64,000 bases of DNA from JAWWPG01 sp033850885 (GCA_033850885.1 JAWWPG010000016.1:98651-162650), one strand, 5' to 3'; shown: positions 24,799 through 33,496, counted from the first letter of the stretch. Numbers and translations: made by a program. The notes: generated from the letters alone by a model not told the origin.

Positions 24799-25200
24799 CT
24801 AGACGCGAGGCCGCTTGGGAGGGCGGCATCCGTTGTGGGGGCTCGGTGTGACGTCCTGGATGGTGCCGACCTCGAGACCGACCGCGCCGAGGGAGCGGAT
24901 CGCGGTCTCGCGGCCGGAGCCCGGGCCTTTGACGAAGACGTCGATCTTCTTCATCCCGTGCTCCATGGCGCGCCGCCCGGCTGCCTCCGCCGCCATCTGG
25001 GCCGCGTAGGGCGTCGACTTGCGCGATCCCTTGAAGCCGACGGTGCCGGCGCTGGCCCACGAGATCACCGCTCCGGACGGGTCCGTGATCGTGATGATCG
25101 TGTTGTTGAACGTGCTCTTGATGTGGGCATGTCCCACGGCAACGTTCTTCTTCTCCTTGCGGCGCACCTTCTTGGTGGCCGTACGACTCCTGGGGGGCAT
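24799..25200 (-). CDS. rpsK: 30S ribosomal protein S11
   Basis: The protein has 133 residues. The family core VAVGHAHIKSTFNNTIITIT then GFKGSRKSTPYAAQMAA is intact, and it ends in the conserved DVTPSPHNGCRPPKRPRV. It forms part of the platform of the small subunit. The N-terminus is lysine/arginine-rich. Its start follows rpsM by 22 bases. Confidence 0.97.
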   Translation of the reverse strand: MPPRSRTATKKVRRKEKKNVAVGHAHIKSTFNNTIITITDPSGAVISWASAGTVGFKGSRKSTPYAAQMAAEAAGRRAMEHGMKKIDVFVKGPGSGRETAIRSLGAVGLEVGTIQDVTPSPHNGCRPPKRPRV

Positions 25201-25222
25201 CAGATACTCCTAGTCCAGTCCG

Positions 25223-25600
25223 TCACTTGCTGGCCTTCTTCCTGCCGGCGACGGTGCGCTTGGGGCCCTTGCGGGTGCGGGCGTTCGTCTTCGTCCGCTG
25301 GCCACGCACGGGAAGTCCCTGGCGGTGGCGGCGGCCTTGGTAGCTGCCGATCTCGACCTTGCGCCGAATGTCTGCGGTCACCTCACGACGCAGGTCACCT
25401 TCGACCTGGAAGTGGCTCTCGATGTAGTCGCGGAGCTTGACCAGCTCCTCGTCACCGAGCTCGTGGACCCGCATGTCGGGGCTGACCCCGGTCGCCGCGA
25501 GCAGCTCGTGGGAGCGAGTTCTTCCGATTCCATAGATGTAGGTGAGGGCGATCTCGACGCGTTTGTCACGCGGGAGGTCCACACCGACGAGGCGTGCCAT
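25223..25600 (-). CDS. rpsM: 30S ribosomal protein S13
   Basis: The protein has 125 residues and begins ARLVGVDLPRDKRVEIALTY. The helix-two-turn-helix segment and the basic tail (RGQRTKTNARTRKGPKRTV then GRKK) match the family. It contacts the P-site tRNA and L5 across the subunit bridge. A gap of about 210 bases separates it from rpmJ upstream, with no gene recognised there. Confidence 0.97.
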   Translation of the reverse strand: MARLVGVDLPRDKRVEIALTYIYGIGRTRSHELLAATGVSPDMRVHELGDEELVKLRDYIESHFQVEGDLRREVTADIRRKVEIGSYQGRRHRQGLPVRGQRTKTNARTRKGPKRTVAGRKKASK

Positions 25601-25811
25601 CAGGCAGTTGACCTTTCATCCGTCGAAGGTGTCGTGCGCGCCGCGTCCCCGTCCGCCTCTCGCCGGTTCGACGCGCCGGGTGGCAGGTCGCCGTACGACT
25701 GACAGGGCCCCGGCCTTCGTTCCGGGGGCGACGCCGGCTCAGCCTTGCTGGCTGGGGCCGACGAGCGGTCGCGCTGGGTGAGGTCGGCGGGTGGCCGCCC
25801 TCGTGGTGTGA

Positions 25812-25925
25812 TCAGCCTTGCCGTTGCTTGTGGCGCGGGTTCTCGCAGATCACCATGACCCGCCCGTTGCGGCGGATCACCTTGCACTTGTCGCAGATCT
25901 TCTTGACGCTCGGGTTGACCTTCAT
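25812..25925 (-). CDS. rpmJ: 50S ribosomal protein L36, zinc type
   Basis: A 37-residue protein, MKVNPSVKKICDKCKVIRRN then GRVMVICENPRHKQRQG. The ligands C-x2-C, C and H are present, so this is the zinc-binding form. The ATG at 25925 lies 32 bases after the infA stop. It is part of the alpha operon. Confidence 0.96.
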   Translation of the reverse strand: MKVNPSVKKICDKCKVIRRNGRVMVICENPRHKQRQG

Positions 25926-25957
25926 CGAGCTTCTCCATCGGTGTCGCGGCTGGCGGG

Positions 25958-26179
25958 TTACTTGTAGCGGTAGACAATGCGTCCGCGGGTGAGGTCGTAC
26001 GGCGAGAGCTCCACCACGACACGGTCCTCGGGGAGGATCCGGATGTAGTGCTGACGCATCTTGCCGCTGATGTGGGCGAGAACCTTGTGCCCGTTGTTGA
26101 GCTCGACCCTGAACATCGCGTTCGGGAGCGCCTCTACGACGGTGCCCTCGATCTCGATGACCCCTTCCTTCTTCGGCAT
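25958..26179 (-). CDS. infA: Translation initiation factor IF-1
   Basis: A 73-residue OB-fold protein that occupies the ribosomal A site during initiation. It starts MPKKEGVIEIEGTVVEALPN and ends DLTRGRIVYRYK, the standard family sequence. It begins the infA-rplQ unit. In most actinobacteria it follows map; here three genes and two repeat copies lie between. Confidence 0.97.
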   Translation of the reverse strand: MPKKEGVIEIEGTVVEALPNAMFRVELNNGHKVLAHISGKMRQHYIRILPEDRVVVELSPYDLTRGRIVYRYK

Positions 26180-26502
26180 ATCCTCCGCAATCTGTTACTC
26201 GATCTGGTGGTGGTGCTGAACCCCTCGGGTGCAGCCGGTTTGGGGGCAGGTGCGAGCCTGCCGCCGGGGTGGTGCCCTGGTACGTCGACCAGCGAGCCGC
26301 CTCGACGCCCTTCCCCAAAGGAGTACCTCAAGTGGGGCAGCCGCAGGGCGCACAAAAACGGACCCGACTCGGGCCGACTCCCAAGTTTACGCGGGACCTC
26401 TCGATTCTCGAAATCAGGCGTTGACCCGGAACCGTCCAATCTCCCGCGAATTGCGGGAAAGTGCACCCAGGAGCACTGGTCGGAGGTGCACTTTCCCGCA
26501 GT
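26180..26502. other. infA upstream leader region
   Basis: The 323 bases hold the predicted infA promoter (26384-26412), a leader of about 200 bases that contains a strong hairpin (GGCAGG-N6-CCTGCC, 26245-26262), and most of repeat copy 2. No gene is seen. The long leader may carry regulation, but no known riboswitch or protein-binding motif was recognised. Confidence 0.5.
26384..26412 (-). promoter_or_regulatory. Predicted promoter of the infA-rpmJ-rpsM-rpoA unit
   Basis: On the minus strand TTCGAG (26407-26412) and TAAACT (26384-26389) are 17 bases apart. The -10 fits the TANNNT consensus of actinobacterial housekeeping promoters. The -35 match is moderate. Confidence 0.5.
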
Positions 26503-26512
26503 TCACGGGAGG
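26441..26512. repeat. REPIN-like inverted-arm element, copy 2
   Basis: The left arm CTCCCGCGAATTGCGGG with AAAGTGCACC and the right arm GGTGCACTTTCCCGCAGTTC then ACGGGAG are almost exact complements (27-base arms). About 17 bases lie between. The stop codon of the methyltransferase gene (26503-26505) is inside the right arm. Confidence 0.88.
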
Positions 26513-27216
26513 CGACGGGGTACGCCGACGTACCGGATGCCGGTGGCCCTGATCTGGCCGGCGGCGATGGCGGAAAGCTCGTCCGCCTCCGTGACATCCT
26601 CGCGGAGGTCCGAGAAGAGGGAGGGCCCGACGGTGGAGACCCTGGTCAGGAAGTGGGTTTCGAGCGAGGCGACGACCTCGTGCCCCGCATGCATCCCCTC
26701 GGTCGTGGTCCACGACCCGACGTAGTCCTGCCAGGATCCGCCGGACCCTGCCCACCGGTCGCGATGCTCGCGCAACCAGCCATGGTGCGCGGGACCGTCA
26801 GGCGGGGGCAGCCGGGCAAAGCACCATTCGGCCGTTGGCTCGTCGAAGAGCTCCCACGCCCACTCGACGACAACAAGCCTGCCTCGGGGCGTCAGCACGG
26901 AGGCGGCCAAGCCCAGCGCATCATCGAGGTCGTCGACGTGATGCAAGGACGTGCAGGCCACGATGCCGTCCACCGGTTGGTCGAGCGCATACCTCTCGAA
27001 CTTGGTCTGCCGGTAGGCCGGCCCCACCGGCGCGTCCGGGTCGATACCGACGGCATCGAAGCCGATGTCGAGCAGTGCAGGGACGAACCCGCCTTTCGAC
27101 CCGCACCCGATCTCCACCACCCTCGCCGGCGGCGACGGCAGGTTCTCGACGACGAAGGGCCATACCGCGCCCAACCACCGGTCCGACTCTGGTCCGGGAA
27201 TTGCGGGAACGTGCAC
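26503..27216 (-). CDS. Class I SAM-dependent methyltransferase
   Basis: The protein has about 237 residues. Motif I is VVEIGCGSKGGFVPAL (about residue 33), then GIDPDAPVG, a post-II segment GIVACTSLHHVDDLDDAL and the strand GRLVVVEWAWELFD. This is the Methyltransf_11/UbiE-like layout for a small-molecule substrate; which one is unknown. The only start that keeps motif I in place is a GTG at 27216, which lies inside repeat copy 3 and one base after the stop of the upstream gene. Its stop lies in repeat copy 2. Later starts exist but would remove the N-terminal helix. Confidence 0.75.
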   Translation of the reverse strand: MHVPAIPGPESDRWLGAVWPFVVENLPSPPARVVEIGCGSKGGFVPALLDIGFDAVGIDPDAPVGPAYRQTKFERYALDQPVDGIVACTSLHHVDDLDDALGLAASVLTPRGRLVVVEWAWELFDEPTAEWCFARLPPPDGPAHHGWLREHRDRWAGSGGSWQDYVGSWTTTEGMHAGHEVVASLETHFLTRVSTVGPSLFSDLREDVTEADELSAIAAGQIRATGIRYVGVPRRLP

Positions 27217-27262
27217 CTCAGGGACCCCCGTCAGAGGTGCACTTTCCCGCAATTCGCGGGAG
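27193..27262. repeat. REPIN-like inverted-arm element, copy 3
   Basis: The right arm (GGTGCACTTTCCCGCAATTC then GCGGGAG) is intact. The left arm has lost its outer stem (CCGGGAATTGCGGGAACGTG) while keeping the inner part. It contains the stop of the FAD/Fe-S oxidoreductase (27218-27220) and the GTG start of the methyltransferase (27214-27216). Confidence 0.88.
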
Positions 27263-30241
27263 CGGGGAGGCGAGCAGCTGTGCCAGATGCAGGGGTTCGC
27301 GACCGGTGCAGTCGCGGATCTGGGTCCGACAGCTGTACCCGTCCGCGAGCAGCACCGTATCCGGTCCGGCCGCCCTGACCCTGGGCATGAGCGCCCGCTC
27401 GCCGATCGCGAGCGACGTCGCATAGTGCTGCGCCTCGAACCCGAAGTTGCCGGCAAGGCCGCAGCAGCCGGCATCGGGAAACTCAGCCTCGACGCCCGCT
27501 GCCGCCAGCACGGCGAGATCCGCGGCAGTGCCCCCGACGGCGTGCTGGTGGCAGTGCGTCTGGACGAGAGCGGTGCCACCGAGGAACTGGGGCCGCCAGC
27601 CGGGCGCCAGCTCGGCGAGCGCGGCCGCGAGAGTGTACGTCGACCTGCCGACCGCCGCGGCCGGCGGATCGTCGGGCAACAACCCCGGTGCGTCGTGCTG
27701 CAGCATCGCCGTACAGCTGGGCTCGAGACCGACGATCGGCACCCCGGCGTCCACCATCGGCCCGATGACGGCGAGGGAGCGCCGCAGGACCCGCCTGGCC
27801 ATCGCCAGCTGACCCGTGGACACGAGCGTCAACCCGCAGCAGACCGAGCCGGCGGGCAGCCGGACCCTCAACCCCGCATCCTCGAGCACCTCCACGGCGG
27901 CGCGGCCGACTTCCGGGGACAGGTAGTTCGTGAACGTGTCGGGCCACAGCAGCACCTCGCGCCCTGCGGCGCCGGCCGGCCCCTCCCGGTTCTGCCCATC
28001 CCGGTTCTGCCCATCCCGGTTCTGCCCTGGCCGTTGCTGGCGTGGCCGGTGCTGCCCCGGCCGGTGCTGACCTGACGGGCTCTCCCGCTTCGCGAACCAG
28101 GCAGCGAACGTCGTACCGGCGAGCACGGGCAGCTGCCGCTGCGGCGCCACTCCACCAAGGCGCTTGAGAGCAGCGCCGACGCTGGCTGAAGCAGCAAGCC
28201 GGTTCGCCGGGCCGGGGGTCCGCGACGCGAGCCGGAGCCACCACGGCAGCCATCCCATCGACAGGTGGGAACGGGGACGCGCCCACTGCCGCCGCGCGTA
28301 GTAGTGAGCGGTGAACTCCGCCTTGTACGTCGCCATGTCGACGTTGACCGGGCAGTCCGACAGGCAGCCCTTGCAGGACAAGCAGAGGTCGAGGGCGTCC
28401 AGCACTTCCGCCGACCGCCAACCGTCCGTCACCACGGAACCGTCAAGCATCTCCCACAACAGCCGCGCGCGGCCGCGGGTGGAGTGCTTCTCCTCGCGGG
28501 TCACCTGGAAGCTCGGGCACATCACCCCGCCCGACGTCTGGCGGCACTTACCGATACCGACGCAGCGCCGCTGGGCGACCGCGAAGCTTCCCCCGTCGTC
28601 GCGATAGCCGAAGAAGGGTACGACGACCTGCCGCTCGGGCTTCCGTGCGGGCCGTAGCGCCTCATCCAGCGGCGCGGGCTCGACGATCAGGTGGGGGTTC
28701 ATCACCCCTGTCGGGTCGAACGCCTTCTTCACCTCGGTGAAGATGGCGAGAGCCTCGACGCCGTACATCCGCCGCAGCAGCTCGGACCTGGCCCGCCCGT
28801 CGCCGTGCTCGCCGGACACCGAGCCACCGAACGAGATGACGAGCGTCGCCGCCTCCTCGACGAAGGCCCGGTATGCCCGGATGCCGCGTGACGAGCCGAA
28901 GTCGAAGTCGAGCCGCTGATGCAGGCAGCCCTCGCCGAAGTGGCCGTACGACGCCCCGGACAGGCCATGACGCCGGAGCAGCTCGTCGAGACCGCGAAGG
29001 TACGAGCCCAGGTGGACGGGCGGCACCGCCGCGTCCTCCCAGCCACCCCACGCCTCCGAGCCGTCGGCTCGCCGGGTTGCCAGACCGGCTGCATCGCGGC
29101 GACAGCGCCAGATCACGGCCTGGCTGGCACGCTCCGTCACCACCGACGACGTCGCCAGCACTCCGGCGTCGCCGAGGGCCGCGACCACGGTGGCGGCGGC
29201 CAGCCGGCACTGCTGGGTGTCCGCACCGCCGAGCTCGACGAGGAGCCAGGTCTCGCCCGGCGGCAATCCGGCCGCGCCGGCCTGTCGCCGTACCTGGTCG
29301 GGAAGCCGGTCGAGCAAGGTGGCTCCGACCGACTCGACGGTGAGCGGATGGTGCGGGAGCAGATGGGGCGCCGCGTCGGCGGCGGCGATGGCGTCGGGGA
29401 AGCCCAGCGTGAGCAGCACGGTCGCGGCCGGCAGCGGAGTGAGCGCAACGGTCGCCCGCAGCGTGGTAGCCAGGGTCCCTTCGCTTCCACACAGCAGCCG
29501 GGCGACATGGTGACCGTTCGCTGGTAGCAGGTGCTCGAGGGCGTAGCCCGAGACCTGCCGCGAGAACGTGCCGAACCGCCGGCCGATCGTGGTCGCGTGC
29601 TCGTCGGCGAGCCAGAGCAGGGCACGGTGCAGGGCGCCTTCGCGACCCGGGCGGCGCGTCAGGTCGGCGGCTCGCGCCTGCGGCGGAGCACCGGCCGGCG
29701 GAGCGTCCAAGCTCAGCCTCGCGCCGTCGGCGAGGACGACGTCGAGCGCAAGCAGATTGTCGGAGGTGGTCCCCCAGGCCACCGAGTGGGCACCGCAGGA
29801 GTTGTTCGCCACCATCCCGCCGAGCGTGGCGCGGCTGGCGGAGGCCGGGTCGGCGCCGAAGCCGAGCCGGTACGGCGCTGCGGCCGCCAGCAGCTTCGTG
29901 AGGACGACTCCGGGCTCGACGACGGCGGTCCTGGCCGCGGGATCGAGATCCAGGATCGTCGTGAGATGGCGAGAGGTGTCGACGACCACGGAGCCGACGG
30001 CATTGCCCGCCATCGAGGTGCCGCCGCCGCGAACGGTGATCGGCGCTCCGGCCTGTGCGCAGCACGCGACAGCCGCTGCGAGGTCCTCGACGTCGGCAGG
30101 CGTCACCACCAGATCGGGCACGACCCGGTAGTTGGAGGCGTCGGCCGCGTAGAGGGCCCGCGCCCCCGGGGTGGACTCGACGGTCCCGCGCAGCTCGCTG
30201 CGTAGCCTGCGGGCGAGCCCGTCGACGTCGTACTGCGGCAT
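27218..30241 (-). CDS. FAD-binding and Fe-S-binding oxidoreductase, D-lactate dehydrogenase/glycolate oxidase type
   Basis: A 1007-residue fusion. The N-terminal half is a PCMH FAD domain (ITVRGGGTSMAGNAVG, about residue 68) with an FAD-oxidase C domain. A ferredoxin-like region follows with CVGIGKCRQTSGGVMCPSFQ and CLSCKGCLSDCPVN, enough for two 4Fe-4S clusters. The C-terminus has two CCG modules (VCCGLTLVSTGQ, DAGCCGLAGNFGFE). This is the layout of respiratory 2-hydroxyacid dehydrogenases. A low-complexity GQNRD/GQHRP insert, encoded by a 15-base minisatellite, lies between the Fe-S and CCG parts. The last residues (PRIAGKCTSDGGP) are translated from repeat copy 3. The ATG at 30241 is preferred to a TTG at 30274. 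Confidence 0.9.
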   Translation of the reverse strand: MPQYDVDGLARRLRSELRGTVESTPGARALYAADASNYRVVPDLVVTPADVEDLAAAVACCAQAGAPITVRGGGTSMAGNAVGSVVVDTSRHLTTILDLDPAARTAVVEPGVVLTKLLAAAAPYRLGFGADPASASRATLGGMVANNSCGAHSVAWGTTSDNLLALDVVLADGARLSLDAPPAGAPPQARAADLTRRPGREGALHRALLWLADEHATTIGRRFGTFSRQVSGYALEHLLPANGHHVARLLCGSEGTLATTLRATVALTPLPAATVLLTLGFPDAIAAADAAPHLLPHHPLTVESVGATLLDRLPDQVRRQAGAAGLPPGETWLLVELGGADTQQCRLAAATVVAALGDAGVLATSSVVTERASQAVIWRCRRDAAGLATRRADGSEAWGGWEDAAVPPVHLGSYLRGLDELLRRHGLSGASYGHFGEGCLHQRLDFDFGSSRGIRAYRAFVEEAATLVISFGGSVSGEHGDGRARSELLRRMYGVEALAIFTEVKKAFDPTGVMNPHLIVEPAPLDEALRPARKPERQVVVPFFGYRDDGGSFAVAQRRCVGIGKCRQTSGGVMCPSFQVTREEKHSTRGRARLLWEMLDGSVVTDGWRSAEVLDALDLCLSCKGCLSDCPVNVDMATYKAEFTAHYYARRQWARPRSHLSMGWLPWWLRLASRTPGPANRLAASASVGAALKRLGGVAPQRQLPVLAGTTFAAWFAKRESPSGQHRPGQHRPRQQRPGQNRDGQNRDGQNREGPAGAAGREVLLWPDTFTNYLSPEVGRAAVEVLEDAGLRVRLPAGSVCCGLTLVSTGQLAMARRVLRRSLAVIGPMVDAGVPIVGLEPSCTAMLQHDAPGLLPDDPPAAAVGRSTYTLAAALAELAPGWRPQFLGGTALVQTHCHQHAVGGTAADLAVLAAAGVEAEFPDAGCCGLAGNFGFEAQHYATSLAIGERALMPRVRAAGPDTVLLADGYSCRTQIRDCTGREPLHLAQLLASPLPRIAGKCTSDGGP
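27984..28073. repeat. 15-base minisatellite inside the FAD/Fe-S oxidoreductase gene
   Basis: Six 15-base units form two sub-families: three of TCCCGGTTCTGCCCA and three of GGCCGGTGCTGCCCC. They are in frame on the minus strand and encode five-residue repeats GQNRD/GQNRE and GQHRP/RQQRP. The unit length keeps the frame if copies are gained or lost. Confidence 0.85.
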
Positions 30242-30295
30242 CGCCGTGCCGGCCTGGGCTCGCGGTGGCGTCAACGCGGCGATACCGGTGGCTGG

Positions 30296-30544
30296 TCAGC
30301 CCTCGTAGCTCTCGACGACACGCTCCGGCCTCACCTCGGCGTCGTCGGGATTCTCCCGGAACTCGCGCCGCGCGTCGCGTTGGCGCAGCAGGTCCCAGTA
30401 CTGGTCGAGCTCGACCTCGAGAGCCGCCAGCCGAGCATGCTCCTCGTCGCGGGAGATCTCACCGGCTCCGAGCCTGCGGCGCAGGTCACGCTCCTCCTCG
30501 ACGAGGGTCCTGATGCGCTCGCGGATTCCGGCTTCGTCGACCAT
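30296..30544 (-). CDS. DUF2630 family protein
   Basis: An 82-residue, highly charged, helical protein. It contains GIRERIRTLVEEERDLRRRL, then LAALEVELDQYWDLLRQRDARR and ends VRPERVVESYEG. This matches the small actinobacterial DUF2630 proteins, whose function is unknown. The ATG at 30544 gives the usual length. It lies between map and the large oxidoreductase and probably shares their transcript. Confidence 0.85.
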   Translation of the reverse strand: MVDEAGIRERIRTLVEEERDLRRRLGAGEISRDEEHARLAALEVELDQYWDLLRQRDARREFRENPDDAEVRPERVVESYEG

Positions 30545-30590
30545 GTGTCCAGCGTACGACGACCCCGGGCTCGCGCGCAGGGCACCGACG

Positions 30591-31400
30591 TCACGCGGCG
30601 CAAGGAGCGCCGAGCTCGGCGAGCTTCGCAGCGCCGCCGTCCAGGGCCGTGAGGACGAGGGCACCCCGCGGTGTGAGCGTGAACGAGTGCTCGAAGTGGG
30701 CCGACCACGATCCGTCGACGGTGACCACGGTCCAGTCGTCCCCGAGCGTCCTGGTCTCGATGGTGCCGAGTGTGATCATCGGCTCCACCGCGAGCGCCAG
30801 GCCCTCGACGAGGCGCGGGCCCTTTCCCGGCCGGCCGAAGTTGGGGACGTTGGGCGGCAGGTGCATCGCCGAGCCGATGCCGTGGCCGACGTAGTCCTCC
30901 ACGATCCCGTAGGGGCCCTGCGACCGGACGTAGGACTCGATAGCGTGCGAGATGTCGGTGACCCGCCCGCCGAGCCTGGCGGCGGCCAGCCCACGCCACA
31001 TGGCCTCCTCGCAGACCCGCATCAGCTCCTCGTTCACCGGCGTAACCGCCCCGACACCCACCGTGATGGCGGCGTCACCGTGCCAGCCCTCCACGATGGC
31101 ACCGCAGTCGAGGGAGACCAGGTCTCCGTCGACGAGCACCCGTCCGCCGGGGATGCCATGGACCACCTGGTCGTTGACGGAGGCGCAAATCGTCGCGGGA
31201 TACCCGTGGTAGTTGAGGAAGTTCGGCGTCGCCCCGCGGGACCTGATGTGGTCCTCCGCGATCGCGTCGAGCTCCTGGGTGGTGACCCCCGGCACCGCCG
31301 CCGTACGCAAAAGCGACAGGGTCTCGCCGACGACGAGTCCCGCTTGGCGCATCATCTCGATCTGCGCGCGAGTCTTGATCTCCAGCTTGCGCTCAAACAC
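30591..31400 (-). CDS. map: Methionine aminopeptidase, type I
   Basis: Removes the initiator Met from nascent proteins. The 269-residue length is standard. Metal ligands are visible in VSLDCGAIVEGWHGDAAITV (two Asp), the His of DYVGHGIGSAMHLPPNVPNF, and Glu residues in AVEPMI and near the C-terminus (WSAHFEHSFTLT). It is 21 bases after adk in the secY-adk-map unit. The start is MFERKLEIKTRAQIEMMRQA. Confidence 0.97.
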   Translation of the reverse strand: MFERKLEIKTRAQIEMMRQAGLVVGETLSLLRTAAVPGVTTQELDAIAEDHIRSRGATPNFLNYHGYPATICASVNDQVVHGIPGGRVLVDGDLVSLDCGAIVEGWHGDAAITVGVGAVTPVNEELMRVCEEAMWRGLAAARLGGRVTDISHAIESYVRSQGPYGIVEDYVGHGIGSAMHLPPNVPNFGRPGKGPRLVEGLALAVEPMITLGTIETRTLGDDWTVVTVDGSWSAHFEHSFTLTPRGALVLTALDGGAAKLAELGAPCAA

Positions 31401-31421
31401 CGGGGGGACTCTCGTTCACCC

Positions 31422-32084
31422 TCATCGGCTCGGCAGCTTGACCGACTCGAGGGCGGGGATGGCTCGGTCGGTCACTTCCTCGACCGGGCCCTGGGCCGGG
31501 ACCGTCACCAGCAGACCGAGTGAGTCGTAGAACCCGACCAGCGGGGCCGTCTCCTCGTCGTACACCTCGAGCCTCCTGCGGACCGTCTCCGGCAGGTCGT
31601 CGTCGCGCTGGAAGAGCTCACCGCCGCACACGTCGCAGACGCCTTCCTTCTTCGGCGGGTCGAACTCGACGTGCCACACGTGGCCGCAGTTGCGGCAGAT
31701 GCGGCGTCCGCTGAGGCGGCGGATCACCTCCTCGTCGTCGACCTTCATCTCGAGCACGGCGTCGAGCGGGGTGCCGAGCTCCTCGAGCATGGACTGCAGC
31801 TCCTTGGCCTGTGGCAGCGTGCGCGGGAACCCGTCCAGCAGGAAACCGTGCGCGGTGTCCTTCTGCTGCAGTCGGTCGCGCACGATGTCGATCGTGACCT
31901 TGTCGGGGACCAGCTCACCCTCGTCCATGTACTCCTTGGCGGCCAGCCCGAGGTTTGTCTTGCTCGCGATGTTGGCCCGGAAGATGTCGCCGGTCGAGAT
32001 CTGAGGGATGTCGTAGTGCTGCGCGATGAACTTGGCCTGCGTTCCCTTCCCGGCCCCGGGAGGACCCACTAAGACCACGCGCAT
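31422..32084 (-). CDS. adk: Adenylate kinase, zinc-lid type
   Basis: Interconverts ATP + AMP and 2 ADP. The protein has 220 residues with P-loop GPPGAGKGTQ, AMP-site FLLDGFPRTLPQA and a long lid containing four Cys (CRNCGHVW and CDVCGG), which implies a structural zinc. The ATG at 32084 shares one base with the secY stop (TAATG), so it is translationally coupled. Many actinobacterial Adk proteins lack the zinc lid, so this one is of the longer form. Confidence 0.97.
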   Translation of the reverse strand: MRVVLVGPPGAGKGTQAKFIAQHYDIPQISTGDIFRANIASKTNLGLAAKEYMDEGELVPDKVTIDIVRDRLQQKDTAHGFLLDGFPRTLPQAKELQSMLEELGTPLDAVLEMKVDDEEVIRRLSGRRICRNCGHVWHVEFDPPKKEGVCDVCGGELFQRDDDLPETVRRRLEVYDEETAPLVGFYDSLGLLVTVPAQGPVEEVTDRAIPALESVKLPSR

Positions 32085-33373
32085 TAGCGCAAGAATCCTT
32101 CGTAGTGCCGCTGCTGCAGCTGGCTCTCGATCTGTTTGACGGTGTCCAGACCGACACCGACCATGATCAGCAGCGACGTCCCACCGAACGGGAAGTTCTG
32201 GTTCGCATTGACCAGCACCAGCGCGATCAGCGGGATCACCGCGATCAGGCCCAGGTAGATCGACCCCGGGAACGTGATCCGCGAGAGCACGTAGGCCAGG
32301 TAGTCCTGCGTCGGCTTGCCCGCCCTGATACCGGGCACGAACCCGCCGTACTTCTTCATGTTGTCGGCGACCTCTTCGGGGTTGAACGTGATCGCCACGT
32401 AGAAGTAGGTGAAGAAGATGATCAGCAGGAAGTACAGCAGCATGTAGTCCGGATGGTTGCCCCGCACCAGATGGTTCGCCACCCAGACCGACCAGCCCGA
32501 CGTCGGGTTGAACTGCGACGCAAGGGCGGGCAGGTACAGCATGCTGCTGGCGAAGATCACCGGGATCACGCCGGCCTGGTTGACCTTCAAGGGGATGTAC
32601 GTCGACGTACCCCCGAACATTTTCCGCCCGACCATCCGCCTCGCGTACTGGACCGGGATCCGCCGCTGCGCCTGCTCGATGAAGATGACGGCGGCGATGA
32701 TGACCAGCCCGATGCCGATCACGATCGCGAAGACGCTCCACCCGTGAGAGGTCCGGATGCCCCAGAGCGCACTGGGGAACGCCGAGATGACCGAGGTGAA
32801 GATCATGATCGACATCCCGTTGCCGATGCCGCGCTCGGTGATCAGCTCACCGAGCCACATGATGGTGGCCGTACCGGCCGTCATCGTGATGATCATGATC
32901 AGCATGGTCGAGATCTTGTCGTTGACCAGGATCGAGGTCGTCCCCCCGAGCAGCTGTCCGGACCGGGCGAGCGCGACGATGCCGGTCGACTGCAGGATGG
33001 CGAGGCCGAGAGTCAGGTAGCGCGTGTACTGCGTGATCTTCGCCTGGCCGGCCTGGCCTTCCTTCTTCAGCGTCTCCAGGCGCGGGATCACGACCGTGAG
33101 CAGCTGCAGGATGATGCTGGCGGTGATGTACGGCATGATTCCCAGCGCGAACACGCTCAGCTTCAGCAGCGCGCCGCCGGAGAACAGGTTGATCAGGCCG
33201 TAGATGCCCTGTTTCGAGGCGCCACTGCCGATGAAGTTGTGCACCGTGACGTAGTCGACGCCAGGCGTGGGGACCGATGACCCGAGGCGGAACAGCACGA
33301 CGATGAGCAGCACGAAGAGCAGCTTCTTGCGCAGGTCCGGTGTCCGGAACGCGTTGACGAAGGCGCTTAGCAC
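32084..33373 (-). CDS. secY: Preprotein translocase subunit SecY
   Basis: The channel subunit of the Sec translocon, 429 residues with ten membrane segments. It starts LSAFVNAFRTPDLRKKLLFV, contains the plug region after TM1 (GVDYVTVHNFIG) and conserved TM segments GIMPYITASIILQLLTVVIP and GTATIMWLGELITERGIGNG. The start is GTG at 33373. It is the first gene of secY-adk-map. A gap of 179 bases with its own promoter separates it from rplO. Confidence 0.97.
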   Translation of the reverse strand: MLSAFVNAFRTPDLRKKLLFVLLIVVLFRLGSSVPTPGVDYVTVHNFIGSGASKQGIYGLINLFSGGALLKLSVFALGIMPYITASIILQLLTVVIPRLETLKKEGQAGQAKITQYTRYLTLGLAILQSTGIVALARSGQLLGGTTSILVNDKISTMLIMIITMTAGTATIMWLGELITERGIGNGMSIMIFTSVISAFPSALWGIRTSHGWSVFAIVIGIGLVIIAAVIFIEQAQRRIPVQYARRMVGRKMFGGTSTYIPLKVNQAGVIPVIFASSMLYLPALASQFNPTSGWSVWVANHLVRGNHPDYMLLYFLLIIFFTYFYVAITFNPEEVADNMKKYGGFVPGIRAGKPTQDYLAYVLSRITFPGSIYLGLIAVIPLIALVLVNANQNFPFGGTSLLIMVGVGLDTVKQIESQLQQRHYEGFLR

Positions 33374-33467
33374 CAGGTCCTCCCAGCGATCCCCCGGGCG
33401 GGAGACACGACTTTGTTGAATGCGCTAGGCGACCGGTCCGCGGTGCCACCCGAGCGCCTGCTCTTGG

Positions 33468-33496
33468 ACAATAACAGCCCCTCGGTAGCACGAAAA
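33468..33496 (-). promoter_or_regulatory. Predicted promoter of secY-adk-map
   Basis: On the minus strand TTTTCG (33491-33496) and TATTGT (33468-33473) are 17 bases apart, about 95 bases before the secY start. It fits TANNNT at -10 and poorly at -35. It would make secY-adk-map partly independent of the spc operon. Confidence 0.45.

Noticed and set aside
26441..27262. Repeat copies 2 and 3 flanking one gene, considered as a composite transposon or a CRISPR-like array.
   Set aside because: There is no transposase or target-site duplication, each copy is an inverted pair with different loops, and spacing is irregular.
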